Shown here: positions 1-8,733 of the stretch, piece by piece
Position numbering within the stretch: position 1 is the stretch's first letter
How the letters are laid out: each line of letters begins with the position of its first letter
NCBI GenBank assembly: GCA_019090615.1
Contig: JAHRVQ010000022.1
Location: 62,001-126,000 of the forward strand
Direction of reading: 5' to 3'
DNA from: Pseudomonadales bacterium
Lineage (GTDB): Bacteria > Pseudomonadota > Gammaproteobacteria > Pseudomonadales > Azotimanducaceae
Length of the DNA stretch: 64,000 nt
Notes under the pieces: model-generated
Told to the model about the DNA's origin: nothing
The model's database searches: none
Seen by the model: the letters and a program-made list of their open reading frames with translations, nothing else
Program-made: the position numbers and the translations under genes

Positions 1-7
1 AGAAGTC

Positions 8-364
8 ATGAAGAACAAACTTATTGCAGATATTGAGTCGGCGCAGCTAAAAACAGACCTTCCGGACTTTCGTCCAGGGGATACCCTGTTGGTGCAGGTG
101 AAGGTAAAAGAAGGTACACGTGAGCGCTTACAGGCCTTTGAAGGCATTGTAATTGGTATCCGAAATCGAGGTATTAATTCTGCATTTACGCTACGTAAAA
201 TATCTCATGGTGTTGGGGTTGAGAGAACTTTTCAGACTCATAGTAAACAAATCGATAGCGTGACTATTAAACGACGAGGTGATGTGCGACAGGCCAAGTT
301 GTATTATTTAAGAGAACTAAGTGGTCGAGCAGCGCGAATCAAAGAAAAATTGGCAAAGTCGTAA
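8..364 (+). CDS. rplS: 50S ribosomal protein L19
   Basis: Structural protein of the large ribosomal subunit, located near the 30S-50S interface. The 118-residue product matches the family over its whole length, with the typical stretches [27 protein letters not shown] and [10 protein letters not shown], and a basic C-terminus. The usual length is about 115 residues. In gammaproteobacteria it is the last gene of the rpsP-rimM-trmD-rplS operon; the upstream genes lie outside the window. A strong hairpin terminator follows at 532-564, which fits an operon end. Confidence 0.97.
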   Translation: MKNKLIADIESAQLKTDLPDFRPGDTLLVQVKVKEGTRERLQAFEGIVIGIRNRGINSAFTLRKISHGVGVERTFQTHSKQIDSVTIKRRGDVRQAKLYYLRELSGRAARIKEKLAKS

Positions 365-418
365 ACCTGTTCGGTTCGTTTAGTCCCATAATTATGGCAC
401 TAAAATTCTGCACTTATA

Positions 419-470
419 ACTTCTGAACTTCTGAACTTCTGAACTTCTGAACTTCTGAACTTCTGAACTT
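419..470. repeat. 8-bp tandem repeat, 6.5 copies
   Basis: The unit ACTTCTGA is repeated without a mismatch six times plus a half copy, between the rplS stop codon and its terminator. It would be transcribed as the rplS 3' untranslated region. The rest of 365-775 holds the terminator at 532-564 and a 19-bp repeat at 612-668; I see no gene in it. Confidence 0.9.
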
Positions 471-531
471 ATAAAAAGGTATTGCGATTACATTTGGTTT
501 GCCACCCGAGCTGTTGCTCTAGTAGCCAAAT

Positions 532-564
532 AAAAACGCCGCGGTGTAACATCGCGGCGTTTTT
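532..564 (+). terminator. rho-independent terminator after rplS
   Basis: Perfect 12-bp arms, AAAAACGCCGCG (532-543) and CGCGGCGTTTTT (553-564), around a 9-nt loop. The right arm ends in a T run, so this is a good intrinsic terminator for the rplS transcript. The A run on the left makes it potentially bidirectional. Confidence 0.85.
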
Positions 565-611
565 ATTTGTGTGGTTTTTATTTGTAGAACTTTCTCTTAA
601 AGATTACCCTA

Positions 612-668
612 GTTAGCTTTAAATTTAGAAGTTAGCTTTAAATTTAGAAGTTAGGGTTAAATTTAGAA
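612..668. repeat. 19-bp tandem repeat, 3 copies
   Basis: Copies at 612-630 and 631-649 (GTTAGCTTTAAATTTAGAA) are identical. The third at 650-668 differs slightly, and a partial fourth begins at 669. It lies in the gap upstream of xerD. No function is evident; it belongs to a genome-wide pattern of short tandem duplications described in the findings. Confidence 0.85.
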
Positions 669-775
669 GTTAGCGTTATGTTTGGAGATCTCAGTTACAT
701 ACGAGGTAGATTGATGCCCAGGAGCTGACGTAGATATGAAGCAGTTAAGGTACAGAGGCCAGTGGAGGTATAGCG

Positions 776-1810
776 GTGACAAATGGATCAGGTTCGACTA
801 TTTTAGACGCCGTTGATACCGCTGCTATGGCCGTTGCAGCCGAGTCGGAAAATGGCGGTGGGCAGGATGTTAAACTGGGTATTGAAAAGCTCGGCACTGA
901 AAAACTCGGTATTAGAAAGTCAGATCAACAGATTATTGATGCATTTGTAGATAGCTTGTGGCTTGAGAAAAACCTTAGCCAGAATACTTTAAATGCCTAT
1001 CACCAGGACCTGAAAGCCTATCGGTTGTGGCTAGAGAACCAGGGTTTGAATATTATTGAAGCTGGGCAAGCCGATATTCTGGCTTATTTGGCGCAGCGCC
1101 TCGGGGAAGGAATCGGCGCCCGCTCAATTGCGCGCGCGCTCTCATGTCTGAGATCCTGTTACCGGTATTTATTACGTGAAAAGCAAATAAGTGTTGATCC
1201 AACCTTGAGGATTGATAACCCTAAGCTGGGCCGATCTTTACCGGATAATTTGACTGAACTAGAAGTGGAAAAGTTACTTGCTGCGCCAGATACCGAGTTA
1301 GCTATTGGTCTGCGGGACCGGGCCATGCTCGAGGTCCTTTATGCAGGAGGCTTGCGAGTGACAGAACTTGTATCGCTGCAACTTACCGATATCAACCTGA
1401 AACAGGGCGTGTTAAGAATTATGGGTAAGGGCAGTAAGGAGCGACTGGTACCATTGGGTGAAGAAGCGATTGACTGGTTGCAGCAATTTTTAATGGGTGC
1501 AAGAATTGAATTGCTTCGAAGCAATCAATATTCTGATGTGGTTTTTCCGAGCACTCATGCCAGGCAGATGACTCGACAAACCTTTTGGCATCGCATTAAG
1601 ATTCATGCCCACGCGGCCGGCATTGAGAGGAAATTGTCACCGCATACATTACGTCATGCTTTCGCCACTCATTTGCTGAATCATGGTGCTGATTTGCGGG
1701 TTGTGCAGCTACTATTGGGCCATAGCAGCTTATCAACAACTCAAATATATACCCATATAGCGCAGCATAGGATGAAACAGCTGCATGCAGCTCACCATCC
1801 TCGAGGTTAG
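776..1810 (+). CDS. xerD: Tyrosine recombinase XerD
   Basis: Site-specific recombinase that, with XerC, resolves chromosome dimers at dif during FtsK-driven segregation. All catalytic residues are visible: R194 (GLRVTEL), K218 (GKGSKERLVPL), H290 and R293 (HTLRHAFATH), H316 (LLGHSSLSTTQIYTH) and the nucleophile Y325. The SAM-like core-binding domain starts near residue 50 (WLEKNLSQNTLNAY). The protein is 344 residues against about 298 for the family. The extra N-terminal ~48 residues come from the GTG start at 776, which has a good GGAGG site at 764-768. They include a threefold KLGIE/KLGTE/KLGIR repeat encoded by 15-bp tandem copies. In Pseudomonas dsbC and hom follow xerD directly; here they lie 59 kb away. 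Confidence 0.95.
   Translation: MTNGSGSTILDAVDTAAMAVAAESENGGGQDVKLGIEKLGTEKLGIRKSDQQIIDAFVDSLWLEKNLSQNTLNAYHQDLKAYRLWLENQGLNIIEAGQADILAYLAQRLGEGIGARSIARALSCLRSCYRYLLREKQISVDPTLRIDNPKLGRSLPDNLTELEVEKLLAAPDTELAIGLRDRAMLEVLYAGGLRVTELVSLQLTDINLKQGVLRIMGKGSKERLVPLGEEAIDWLQQFLMGARIELLRSNQYSDVVFPSTHARQMTRQTFWHRIKIHAHAAGIERKLSPHTLRHAFATHLLNHGADLRVVQLLLGHSSLSTTQIYTHIAQHRMKQLHAAHHPRG
872..916. repeat. 15-bp in-frame tandem repeat in xerD
   Basis: Three adjacent 15-bp units (872-886, 887-901, 902-916) encode KLGIE, KLGTE and KLGIR in the N-terminal extension of XerD. The reading frame is kept, so the duplication lengthens a likely flexible tail and leaves the recombinase fold untouched. Confidence 0.8.
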
Positions 1811-1841
1811 GCAGAGCCTATTGATTGCCCGTGCATTTTTT

Positions 1842-1880
1842 CACTATTCTGCGCAGCTGGTCAATCGACGCAGAATAGTG
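1842..1880 (+). terminator. Perfect 12-bp inverted repeat after xerD, probable terminator
   Basis: Arms CACTATTCTGCG (1842-1853) and CGCAGAATAGTG (1869-1880) are perfectly complementary with a 15-nt loop. The right arm is followed by a short T-rich TTGTT. The position 32 bp after the xerD stop fits a terminator, though the T run is weak and the loop long. A protein-binding dyad cannot be excluded. Confidence 0.5.
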
Positions 1881-2012
1881 TTGTTCAGGCCGTGCCATCG
1901 AAGGTTGGGCTATTTTCATAACCGGCTCATATATCGACTTAGTAGCTTACCTTGATGCAGCAACTTGTTATCATTCATTTGGCTGTTATTGCCATAAAAA
2001 TTAATCAACTAC

Positions 2013-2039
2013 GAACTATTACCTTAATGAACTGTCTAT
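2013..2039 (+). promoter_or_regulatory. Candidate sigma-E promoter of rpoE
   Basis: GAACTA at 2013-2018, a 16-nt spacer, and TCTAT at 2035-2039 resemble the sigma-E consensus (GAACTT, 16-17 nt, TCTGA). The element is about 50 bp before the rpoE start. Autoregulation of rpoE/algU from such a promoter is well established in related bacteria; its presence here is inferred from a partial match. Confidence 0.35.
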
Positions 2040-2085
2040 CAATCTATAGAGCAACTCGGCGTAAATACCAGATGCAGTATTGGGG

Positions 2086-2673
2086 ATGCCGTTGACACCT
2101 CAAAAGGAAACCGACTGGCAATTAGTAAAACGAGTGCAGCGTGGTGATAAGCGAGCATATGATGTGTTGGTGTTGAAGTATCAGCATAAGATCGTTGGTT
2201 TGGTGAGTCGTTATTTACGCGACCAGGATGAGGTCCTGGATGTAGTTCAAGAGGCCTTTATTAAAGCTTATCGAGCGTTACCGAAGTTTAGAGGAGACAG
2301 TGCGTTTTATACCTGGTTGTATAGGATCGCAATAAACACGGCTAAAAACCATCTGGTTTCGAAATCAAGAAGGCCGCCAGATACGGATATTGATATTGAT
2401 GATGGGGATTTTCAGGAGTCAGCGGGGATCCTCGCTGACACTAAGAACCCTGAAAATAGCCTGGCTACAGAGCAATTAAAATCGGTAGTTTATCGAGCGA
2501 TTGCTGATCTGGCTGAAGAATTACGCGTTGCGTTGACATTACGTGAGTTCGATGGTCTTAGTTATGAGGAAATTGCAGAGGTGATGGAGTGCCCAGTTGG
2601 TACTGTCAGGTCAAGAATATTCAGAGCGAGAGAGGCAATAGAAAAGAAGATTGCGTCGATCGGTAATCACTAG
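2086..2673 (+). CDS. rpoE: RNA polymerase sigma factor RpoE / AlgU
   Basis: ECF-family sigma factor for envelope stress. It closely resembles E. coli RpoE: region 2 has DVVQEAFIKAYRAL and FRGDSAFYTWLYRIAINTAK, followed by the conserved RRPP linker, and region 4 has LTLREFDGLSYEEIAEVM and CPVGTVRSRIFRAREAI. I chose ATG 2086; TTG 2080 and TTG 2092 are in frame, and a GGGG at 2083-2086 would best serve TTG 2092. It is followed by the anti-sigma factor gene, as usual, but after an atypically long gap of 486 bp. Confidence 0.96.
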   Translation: MPLTPQKETDWQLVKRVQRGDKRAYDVLVLKYQHKIVGLVSRYLRDQDEVLDVVQEAFIKAYRALPKFRGDSAFYTWLYRIAINTAKNHLVSKSRRPPDTDIDIDDGDFQESAGILADTKNPENSLATEQLKSVVYRAIADLAEELRVALTLREFDGLSYEEIAEVMECPVGTVRSRIFRAREAIEKKIASIGNH

Positions 2674-3159
2674 GCCTGTTTTGCTGGGGGAATATATCCC
2701 AAAGGGATAGCAGCGACCAAAGGTATTAAGGTCATTAAGTAACACTCAGTAGGTTTATCGTTGCCGGCAGGACAGTTTTGGAGATGCTGGTTTTATAGGA
2801 AAAGAATTGCAATGTAGAAGTAGTAATACTAGATTTGTTGGCGGCTGGGATGCAAGATGGATAGTTATTGCGCACTAATATCGTAAGAATGGTATCGTAA
2901 GAATGGTATTGTCAAAATGGCATAGTTAGTTGTCCTGTTTATGGAATAAAACGTCAGTTATAGATAGGTCGGCTATAAGAGATAGCAGGCATAAAAATGT
3001 CAGAAATAAGGTTCATGTTTAAGGCTCATATATAAAGTTAAGATATAAAGCTAAGGCTAGATAAAATGGAAGCTCAGAAGGTTGGGCTGATTGGGTTGCA
3101 GTGTAAAAAAAGGCAATTTGAGCACAGCGATCAAGCAGATTTATGAGGGTAAGTAATAG
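2674..3159. other. Long rpoE-rseA intergenic region with degenerate repeats
   Basis: These 486 bp hold no convincing gene. They contain three 14-bp tandem copies (2879-2892, 2893-2906, 2907-2920; consensus TATCGTAAGAATGG) and AT-rich, repetitive sequence around 3010-3060. A small TATCCC-AAA-GGGATA hairpin lies at 2695-2709, just after the rpoE stop. In most relatives rpoE and rseA/mucA are nearly adjacent, so the spacing is unusual and could hold a promoter for the anti-sigma genes. Confidence 0.6.
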
Positions 3160-3810
3160 GTGCAAGATAAGTTAAAAGAATCCATATCCGCTCTGATAGA
3201 CGAAGAGTTAAGCGAAATTGAAATGCATCGCTTGTTGAGACAATATGCTGAGGATTCGAGCGTCAAAAAGTCCTGGTTATCCTATCGCCAGATTCAAGCG
3301 GTGATGCAGGATGAGCCAGTATTGACGACCGCTCAGCATTGTCAATTACACGATAGTATTAGTGCAGCAATAGAGGCAGAGGAAGATTTAGCGGGTTCGG
3401 CAATGCCTGTTTCAACAAATCCTGCGTTAACCGGTTTTAAGGCAAATACGTGGTATAGGCCTACTGCTGGGTTGGCGGTGGCAGCTTCGTTGGTTGTAGC
3501 GGTCCTGATTGGTTTTAATGCTTTGAATCCTAACCTGGATACAGTGGGGCCTAATATCGCTGAGGCGACAAAAAATGTCCAACCGCCAACCGCCGTTAAA
3601 CCTGTAGTCCAGTTCGCAGCATCAGACGTGCAATTTGATCAAGAGCAACCAGAATTACGCGAACTGGATGCTGAATCACAAGCAAGGCTGCGAAAATATC
3701 TGCTCCAACATGAGCGTATGAGTCGGATGAACTCAAATGTCCAGACAGTTTCATTTAAATCAGGTGTTGTCAGAGATTCAGGTTCAAAAAGTGGACCGGG
3801 TAGTCAATAA
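3160..3810 (+). CDS. rseA: Anti-sigma-E factor RseA/MucA-like
   Basis: Membrane-spanning anti-sigma factor expected to hold RpoE in the cytoplasm until regulated proteolysis. The N-terminal domain matches the family (ESISALIDEELSEIE, then KSWLSYRQIQAVM). One membrane segment lies at about 102-121 (TAGLAVAASLVVAVLIGFNA), followed by a periplasmic part to residue 216. The GTG start at 3160 has a GAGGG site at 3145-3149. The N-terminal family signature and the neighbours (rpoE, rseB, rseC, mucD) make the call firm; the C-terminal half is poorly conserved, as is normal. Confidence 0.92.
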   Translation: MQDKLKESISALIDEELSEIEMHRLLRQYAEDSSVKKSWLSYRQIQAVMQDEPVLTTAQHCQLHDSISAAIEAEEDLAGSAMPVSTNPALTGFKANTWYRPTAGLAVAASLVVAVLIGFNALNPNLDTVGPNIAEATKNVQPPTAVKPVVQFAASDVQFDQEQPELRELDAESQARLRKYLLQHERMSRMNSNVQTVSFKSGVVRDSGSKSGPGSQ

Positions 3811-3814
3811 CATC

Positions 3815-4879
3815 ATGGATCGAAGTTGCTGTTTAATGCTTCAATTTAGTGCGGCGCTGTCGATTGCTCTTCTGGCTAACATGCCTGTTACTGCCCAGAG
3901 CCTGTCTAATACTGCCCAGAGCTTGCCGAATACTGCCCAGAGCTTGTCGAATACAGCGCAAGGTTTAGCGCATTCAACTCAGAATCATCAACCTGATGCA
4001 GAGGCCAGTTATTGGTTAGAAAAAATGAATTACGCCCTGCATCAGGCGAGTTATCAAGGCACTTTTATCTACATGCGTGGTAAACGATTTGATACGGTTA
4101 AAGTTGTTCATTATGTTAATGATGGCACCGAATTCGAGCGCATGGTTAATCTGACAGGTGAAGAGAGAGAAATTATTCGAATTAATGAGCAGGCAGATTG
4201 TTATCACCCTGCAGATGGAGAATTTAAGCAGGTGCATGATGTGCCTATGGGCCCATTTACGCATAATTTCAGTAAAAGTATTTCCGAAAATCAATCCAGT
4301 TATAGAATATCTTTACACGGTAAAGATCGCATTGCGGGACGTTCAGCAATCCGTTTGAGTATTAGTCCGCGTAATAGTGATCGGTATGGTTATCGATTGT
4401 GGCTGGATGAAGAATCTGGCTTACTGCTTAAATCTGATCTGGTGAATCAAGGCCGGGTACTCGAGCTGTTTCAATTTTCGTCAGTAGAAATAGGACAACC
4501 TATTGAAGAATCTCAATTTCATTCCGCTTTACAAGATGTTGGTCGGTCGCATTCTTTAGCTCGAACGGAACCGCAGATGACAGCAAGTACGAGTAAGATG
4601 AAACCCAAATGGCGAGCTACCTGGGTTCCACCAGGTTTTAAGCAAGTTCAGACTCAGTTTGCTAACAGACTCTCCTTTACGGATGGTGTTGCCACTGTAT
4701 CCATATTTGTAGATCGTAGTGGCGAATCAACGATGGTAAATATGCAAACATCCCTGGGTGCTACCGTGGTGCTGACGCGGCAGATTGAATCATCTGCGCA
4801 GCAGGTTACGGTCGTTGGTGAGGTGCCTTTGGATACTGCCAAGAGAGTGGCAGAATCTATCGAGCCAGTTATATATTAA
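3815..4879 (+). CDS. rseB: Sigma-E regulator RseB/MucB
   Basis: Periplasmic protein that binds the RseA periplasmic domain and protects it from DegS-type cleavage. ATG 3815 gives a signal peptide (CCLMLQFSAALSIALLANMPVTA-type core) and then a low-complexity segment of four 7-residue repeats (TAQSLSN-like, encoded at 3890-3973). The MucB/RseB fold follows (YWLEKMNYALHQASYQGTFIYMRG, YRLWLDEESGLLLKSDL), with the C-terminal domain starting near PKWRATWVPPGF. The frame is open upstream into rseA, but starts there would spoil the signal peptide. Confidence 0.93.
   Translation: MDRSCCLMLQFSAALSIALLANMPVTAQSLSNTAQSLPNTAQSLSNTAQGLAHSTQNHQPDAEASYWLEKMNYALHQASYQGTFIYMRGKRFDTVKVVHYVNDGTEFERMVNLTGEEREIIRINEQADCYHPADGEFKQVHDVPMGPFTHNFSKSISENQSSYRISLHGKDRIAGRSAIRLSISPRNSDRYGYRLWLDEESGLLLKSDLVNQGRVLELFQFSSVEIGQPIEESQFHSALQDVGRSHSLARTEPQMTASTSKMKPKWRATWVPPGFKQVQTQFANRLSFTDGVATVSIFVDRSGESTMVNMQTSLGATVVLTRQIESSAQQVTVVGEVPLDTAKRVAESIEPVIY
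3890..3973. repeat. 21-bp in-frame tandem repeat in rseB
   Basis: Four 21-bp units (3890-3910, 3911-3931, 3932-3952, 3953-3973), the first three nearly identical, encode TAQSLSN-type heptads directly after the signal peptide. The unit is a multiple of three, so the frame is kept. The segment probably forms a flexible linker at the mature N-terminus. Confidence 0.85.
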
Positions 4880-4881
4880 TT

Positions 4882-5361
4882 TTGGATAAACGGGTTTCGG
4901 CACTAAATAATAATCGAGATAAGGCAATTAACCCTATCCGCTCAGGTCAGGTTATTAGTCTTGACCAGCAAGGTCTCTGGTTACAGATAGAGGCCAATAG
5001 TTGCGCCACCTGTAGTACCTCCTGTGGAAGTAAAAACCTTAAGCAAATTCATTTGGCATCGACAATGTTTACTAGAGGGTTTACTAGTGGGTTTACTAGT
5101 GGGTTCACTGGTGAGTTGACCGTTCCTTCAGCTGTGGGTAGTCAAATTGAACTGTCTATATCCTTAAAGGGCCAGCTTTGGTTGCTGTTTAATTCCCTGC
5201 TGTTGCCACTTATTGGGTTTGTTTTTGGCGCTATATTGGCAGATTATTTTTTTCAGAATGAGTTGTTGAGTTTAATGTATGCCATTTTTGGCATGGCTAT
5301 TGGTATTTTGACCTGTCGGCATTTTCCGCAGGCTATGATCGACGTGAAAAGGAAAGTGTGA
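4882..5361 (+). CDS. rseC: SoxR-reducing system / RseC-MucC family protein
   Basis: Small inner-membrane protein of the RseC/MucC family, a modulator of sigma-E signalling. It has the conserved N-terminal cysteine cluster CATCSTSC, then two hydrophobic segments (LWLLFNSLLLPLIGFVFGAILADYF and LLSLMYAIFGMAIGILTC). An insertion of four 4-residue repeats (FTRG/FTSG/FTSG/FTGE, 5068-5115) sits between cysteines and membrane part. The start is probably TTG 4882, three bases after the rseB stop, as no ATG lies before the cysteine cluster. Its TGA overlaps the next ATG by one base, so translation with mucD is likely coupled. Confidence 0.88.
   Translation: MDKRVSALNNNRDKAINPIRSGQVISLDQQGLWLQIEANSCATCSTSCGSKNLKQIHLASTMFTRGFTSGFTSGFTGELTVPSAVGSQIELSISLKGQLWLLFNSLLLPLIGFVFGAILADYFFQNELLSLMYAIFGMAIGILTCRHFPQAMIDVKRKV
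5068..5115. repeat. 12-bp in-frame tandem repeat in rseC
   Basis: Four 12-bp units (TTTACTAGTGGG-like) encode FTRG-FTSG-FTSG-FTGE between the cysteine cluster and the membrane segments of RseC. The middle copies are almost identical, which suggests recent duplication. Confidence 0.8.
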
Positions 5362-6749
5362 TGCAACTTAGTAAATTGATAACTCAAGTCCCTATCTGGG
5401 TGATGCTGATATTTGTTAGTAATTCAGCTGTAGCACGTTCATTTCCTGAATTTACGACCCTGGTCCAGGAGTCTTCCGCTGCGGTAGTAAATATAACGGC
5501 CAATCGGGCGACGCAAAGGCCGCCGGTTGACGAATTTCGCGGTCGAGAAATGCCTGAGTTTTTTCGGCGGTTTTTTGATCAACAGCAGCCAAAAAACAGG
5601 CCGTCAGCGGGTTCTGGGTTTATTGTCTCTGCGGATGGATATATCCTCACTAATAACCACGTTGTTGACGGCGCGGATGAAATTATTGTGGCGCTGAGCG
5701 ATCGCCGAGAACGGGTTGCGTTGTTGGTTGGGGCGGATCCCCTTTCCGACCTGGCGCTATTAAAAATTGATGAAACAGATTTGCCGGTAGTCAAGATTGG
5801 CAGTTCAGAAGGTCTGCAAGTGGGAGAATGGGTGGTTGCTATTGGTTCGCCATTTGGGTTCGAGCTATCTGTTACAGCGGGTATCGTCAGTGCCAAAGGT
5901 AGGAGTCTGCCGGACGATAGCGGCAATTATGTGCCTTATATTCAAACTGATGTGGCCATTAACCCCGGTAATTCCGGGGGGCCTTTGTTTAACCTTGAAG
6001 GTAAGGTGGTGGGTATTAATTCTCAGATTTTTACTCGTTCCGGTGGTTTTATGGGGCTATCTTTTGCGATCCCCATTGATGTTGCAATGGAAGTGGTTGA
6101 GCAGTTAAAGGATAAGGGCATTGTTTCAAGGGGGTGGCTAGGTGTGCTGATTCAACGGGTAGATCGAGATTTAGCAGAATCTTTTGGCCTTGAACGCGCC
6201 GCCGGTGCCCTGGTTACACAAATTTTGCCTGCCAGTCCTGCGGAACAAAGTGATCTTCAGGTTGGTGACATTATTCTCAAATTTGATGGTCGAAAGATTG
6301 ATCTGTCATCTGACCTGCCACACATTGTTGGCCGAACCAAAGCTGACAGCGAAGTAGAAGTAGAAGTTATAAGGGCCGGTAAGTCAAAACAGTTGAGTAT
6401 TCGGGTTGGTTTATTACCTGCTCGCAAAGAGCAGCGGCTCAGTAGCAGGGACAAGAGGATAGAAGGTAGGTTGGGAATCGATGTTGAAGACCTGGGTCCG
6501 GAACATCAGAGTGAAAAACTGGAAGCGGGCGTAATTGTCACCCGGATCGGCCCTGGGCCAGCAAAAACAGCTGGTTTGCGTCAGGGGGATATTATTACCA
6601 TGTTAAATGGTGAGGCGATCGTTGCGACCCAGCAGTTTGTTCAGGTGGCGCGGAAATTGCCGGTTGCTGTTGCGATACCAATACGAGTAGTTCGCAACCA
6701 GCGGCCAGAGTTTCTGGTCATCAAAATAATCGACGTGGCTGGCCGTTAA
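5361..6749 (+). CDS. mucD: Periplasmic serine protease DegP/MucD (Do-like)
   Basis: HtrA-family protease and chaperone for envelope protein quality control, the last gene of the sigma-E operon. A signal peptide ends near AVARS. The trypsin-like domain carries H100 (TNNHVVDG), D130 (DPLSDLALLKI) and S205 (GNSGGPLFN). Two PDZ domains follow at about 250-350 and 365-455. I chose ATG 5361, which overlaps the rseC stop and has an AAAAGGA site at 5347-5353; a GTG lies one codon earlier. The 462-residue length matches MucD. Confidence 0.96.
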   Translation: MQLSKLITQVPIWVMLIFVSNSAVARSFPEFTTLVQESSAAVVNITANRATQRPPVDEFRGREMPEFFRRFFDQQQPKNRPSAGSGFIVSADGYILTNNHVVDGADEIIVALSDRRERVALLVGADPLSDLALLKIDETDLPVVKIGSSEGLQVGEWVVAIGSPFGFELSVTAGIVSAKGRSLPDDSGNYVPYIQTDVAINPGNSGGPLFNLEGKVVGINSQIFTRSGGFMGLSFAIPIDVAMEVVEQLKDKGIVSRGWLGVLIQRVDRDLAESFGLERAAGALVTQILPASPAEQSDLQVGDIILKFDGRKIDLSSDLPHIVGRTKADSEVEVEVIRAGKSKQLSIRVGLLPARKEQRLSSRDKRIEGRLGIDVEDLGPEHQSEKLEAGVIVTRIGPGPAKTAGLRQGDIITMLNGEAIVATQQFVQVARKLPVAVAIPIRVVRNQRPEFLVIKIIDVAGR

Positions 6750-6793
6750 ACCACCGTTAATCAGAGATTCCCTGGAAGTAGCTTCTACGAGCG

Positions 6794-6821
6794 TTGGTAA
6801 TTATTGCTGATAGCGTATACT
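6794..6821 (+). promoter_or_regulatory. Candidate sigma-70 promoter upstream of lepA
   Basis: TTGGTA (6794-6799), a 16-nt spacer and TATACT (6816-6821) resemble a sigma-70 promoter in the 184-bp gap between mucD and lepA. It would let lepA-lepB be transcribed apart from the stress operon. Sequence match only. Confidence 0.4.
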
Positions 6822-6933
6822 GAGTGAATCCTATAGACTTCACGGTTTTGTACGGCAGGCACGCAGTGCATGTTGCACTGTCATCATGTGTGGCTATACA
6901 ACTATCAGAGTAGGTCGTCCCCCTAGATTATTA

Positions 6934-8733
6934 ATGGCTGAATCCAAATATATACGAAATTTTTCTATCATAGCGCATATTGACCATGGTAAATCGACCC
7001 TGGCAGATCGCTTCATACAGCTATGCGGTGGTTTGACAGATCGCGAAATGGCAAATCAGGTGCTCGACTCGATGGATATTGAGCGTGAGCGCGGGATCAC
7101 CATAAAAGCCCAGAGTGTCACCCTGTTTTATCAGGCTGACGATGGTCATGAATATCAATTAAATATGATCGACACACCCGGCCATGTTGACTTCAGCTAT
7201 GAAGTTTCACGGTCTATGGCTGCCTGCGAAGGCGCGCTATTGGTGGTTGATGCTGCCCAGGGGGTAGAGGCACAGTCTGTTGCCAATTGTTATACCGCTA
7301 TTGAGCAGGGGCTGGAAGTTTTACCCGTGTTGAATAAAATTGATCTGCCTCAGGCCGATCCAGATACCGTATGTCAGGAAATAGAAGAAATTATCGGTAT
7401 TGATGCGACTGCAGCAATACAGGTAAGTGCCAAGCGCGGCGATGGTATTCGAGAATTACTGGAAGAGTTACTCGAGGTTATCCCTGCCCCGGTTGCTGAT
7501 AGAAATGCCGACCTCCAGGCATTAATTATAGATTCCTGGTTTGATAATTATCTTGGTGTGGTATCACTTGTGCGGGTAGTTCAAGGTGAGATTTCTGCTA
7601 AAGACCGTATCATTTTAAAATCGATCGGGAAAACCCATCAGGTGGATGCAGTAGGTATTTTTACCCCCAAACGGCACCTGACCGGTGTACTCAGAGCTGG
7701 CGAAGTGGGTTTCATTGTTGCTGGTATCAAAGACGTAAAGGGTGCGCCAGTGGGGGACACGATCACACTTGCATCAACCCAGGATGTGCCTGATTTGCCG
7801 GGTTTTCAAAAGGTTAAACCGCAAGTTTATGCCGGCATGTTCACGGTTAGTGCTGATGATTTCGAAGATTTTCGGGATGCGCTTGCCAAATTAACACTCA
7901 ATGATGCCTCGTTGGTTTATGAGCCTGAAAGTTCTGAAGCCCTCGGTAACGGGTTTCGTTGTGGATTTCTGGGTATGTTGCATATGGAGATTATTCAGGA
8001 GCGCCTGGAACGGGAATATAATCTTGATTTGATTACCTCAGCCCCCACTGTCATCTACGAAGTGGTGACCAAAGCTGGCCTCACCACCAAAGTGGATAAC
8101 CCGTCGCAATTGCCTGATCCATCAACTATAGGCGAGATGCACGAACCCATTGTTGTCGCTAATATCTTGGTGCCACAAGAATACCTGGGTAGCGTGATCA
8201 CGCTATGTGTTGAACGTCGTGGTGTGCAAAAGGATATGCAATTTGTTGGTAAGCAGGTGTCATTAAGTTATGACTTGCCTATGAATGAAGTCGTGATGGA
8301 TTTTTTTGATAAGCTGAAATCCGTGAGCCGAGGTTATGCGTCACTGGATTATAGTTTTGATCGTTTTCAGACCGCCGACCTGGTACGTCTTGATGTGTTA
8401 ATTAATGGCGATAAAGTGGATGCACTGGCGGTGATTGTACATCGTGAAGATGCGCGCACTAAAGGTTTTGGGTTAACTAAAAAGATGAAAGAACTCATAC
8501 CCCGGCAAATGTTTGATGTCGCGATACAGGCTGCAATAGGTGGGCAAATCATAGCGCGGCAGACAGTCAAAGCGTTACGTAAAAATGTCACCGCAAAATG
8601 TTATGGCGGTGATATAACGCGCAAGAAAAAGCTTCTGGAAAAACAGAAAGCGGGTAAAAAACGCATGAAACAGGTTGGCAGCGTGGAAATTCCTCAGGAA
8701 GCATTTTTGGCTGTGTTGAGGGTGGATAAATGA
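6934..8733 (+). CDS. lepA: Elongation factor 4 (LepA), back-translocating GTPase
   Basis: Ribosome-associated GTPase that remodels stalled or mis-translocated ribosomes. G motifs are clear: AHIDHGKST (G1), RGITIKAQ (G2), DTPGHVDF (G3) and NKIDLP (G4). The LepA-specific C-terminus is present ([20 protein letters not shown]). ATG 6934 gives [19 protein letters not shown], matching the family N-terminus. An upstream ATG at 6886 adds 16 unrelated residues and is unlikely. Its stop overlaps the lepB start (ATGA), as in related genomes. Confidence 0.97.
   Translation: MAESKYIRNFSIIAHIDHGKSTLADRFIQLCGGLTDREMANQVLDSMDIERERGITIKAQSVTLFYQADDGHEYQLNMIDTPGHVDFSYEVSRSMAACEGALLVVDAAQGVEAQSVANCYTAIEQGLEVLPVLNKIDLPQADPDTVCQEIEEIIGIDATAAIQVSAKRGDGIRELLEELLEVIPAPVADRNADLQALIIDSWFDNYLGVVSLVRVVQGEISAKDRIILKSIGKTHQVDAVGIFTPKRHLTGVLRAGEVGFIVAGIKDVKGAPVGDTITLASTQDVPDLPGFQKVKPQVYAGMFTVSADDFEDFRDALAKLTLNDASLVYEPESSEALGNGFRCGFLGMLHMEIIQERLEREYNLDLITSAPTVIYEVVTKAGLTTKVDNPSQLPDPSTIGEMHEPIVVANILVPQEYLGSVITLCVERRGVQKDMQFVGKQVSLSYDLPMNEVVMDFFDKLKSVSRGYASLDYSFDRFQTADLVRLDVLINGDKVDALAVIVHREDARTKGFGLTKKMKELIPRQMFDVAIQAAIGGQIIARQTVKALRKNVTAKCYGGDITRKKKLLEKQKAGKKRMKQVGSVEIPQEAFLAVLRVDK

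Noticed and set aside
419-470. The octamer array contains overlapping GAACTT and TCTGA, like sigma-E promoter elements.
   Set aside because: The 8-bp period gives spacers of 15 or 23 nt, not 16-17, and a terminator follows at 532-564; resemblance is a by-product of the repeat.
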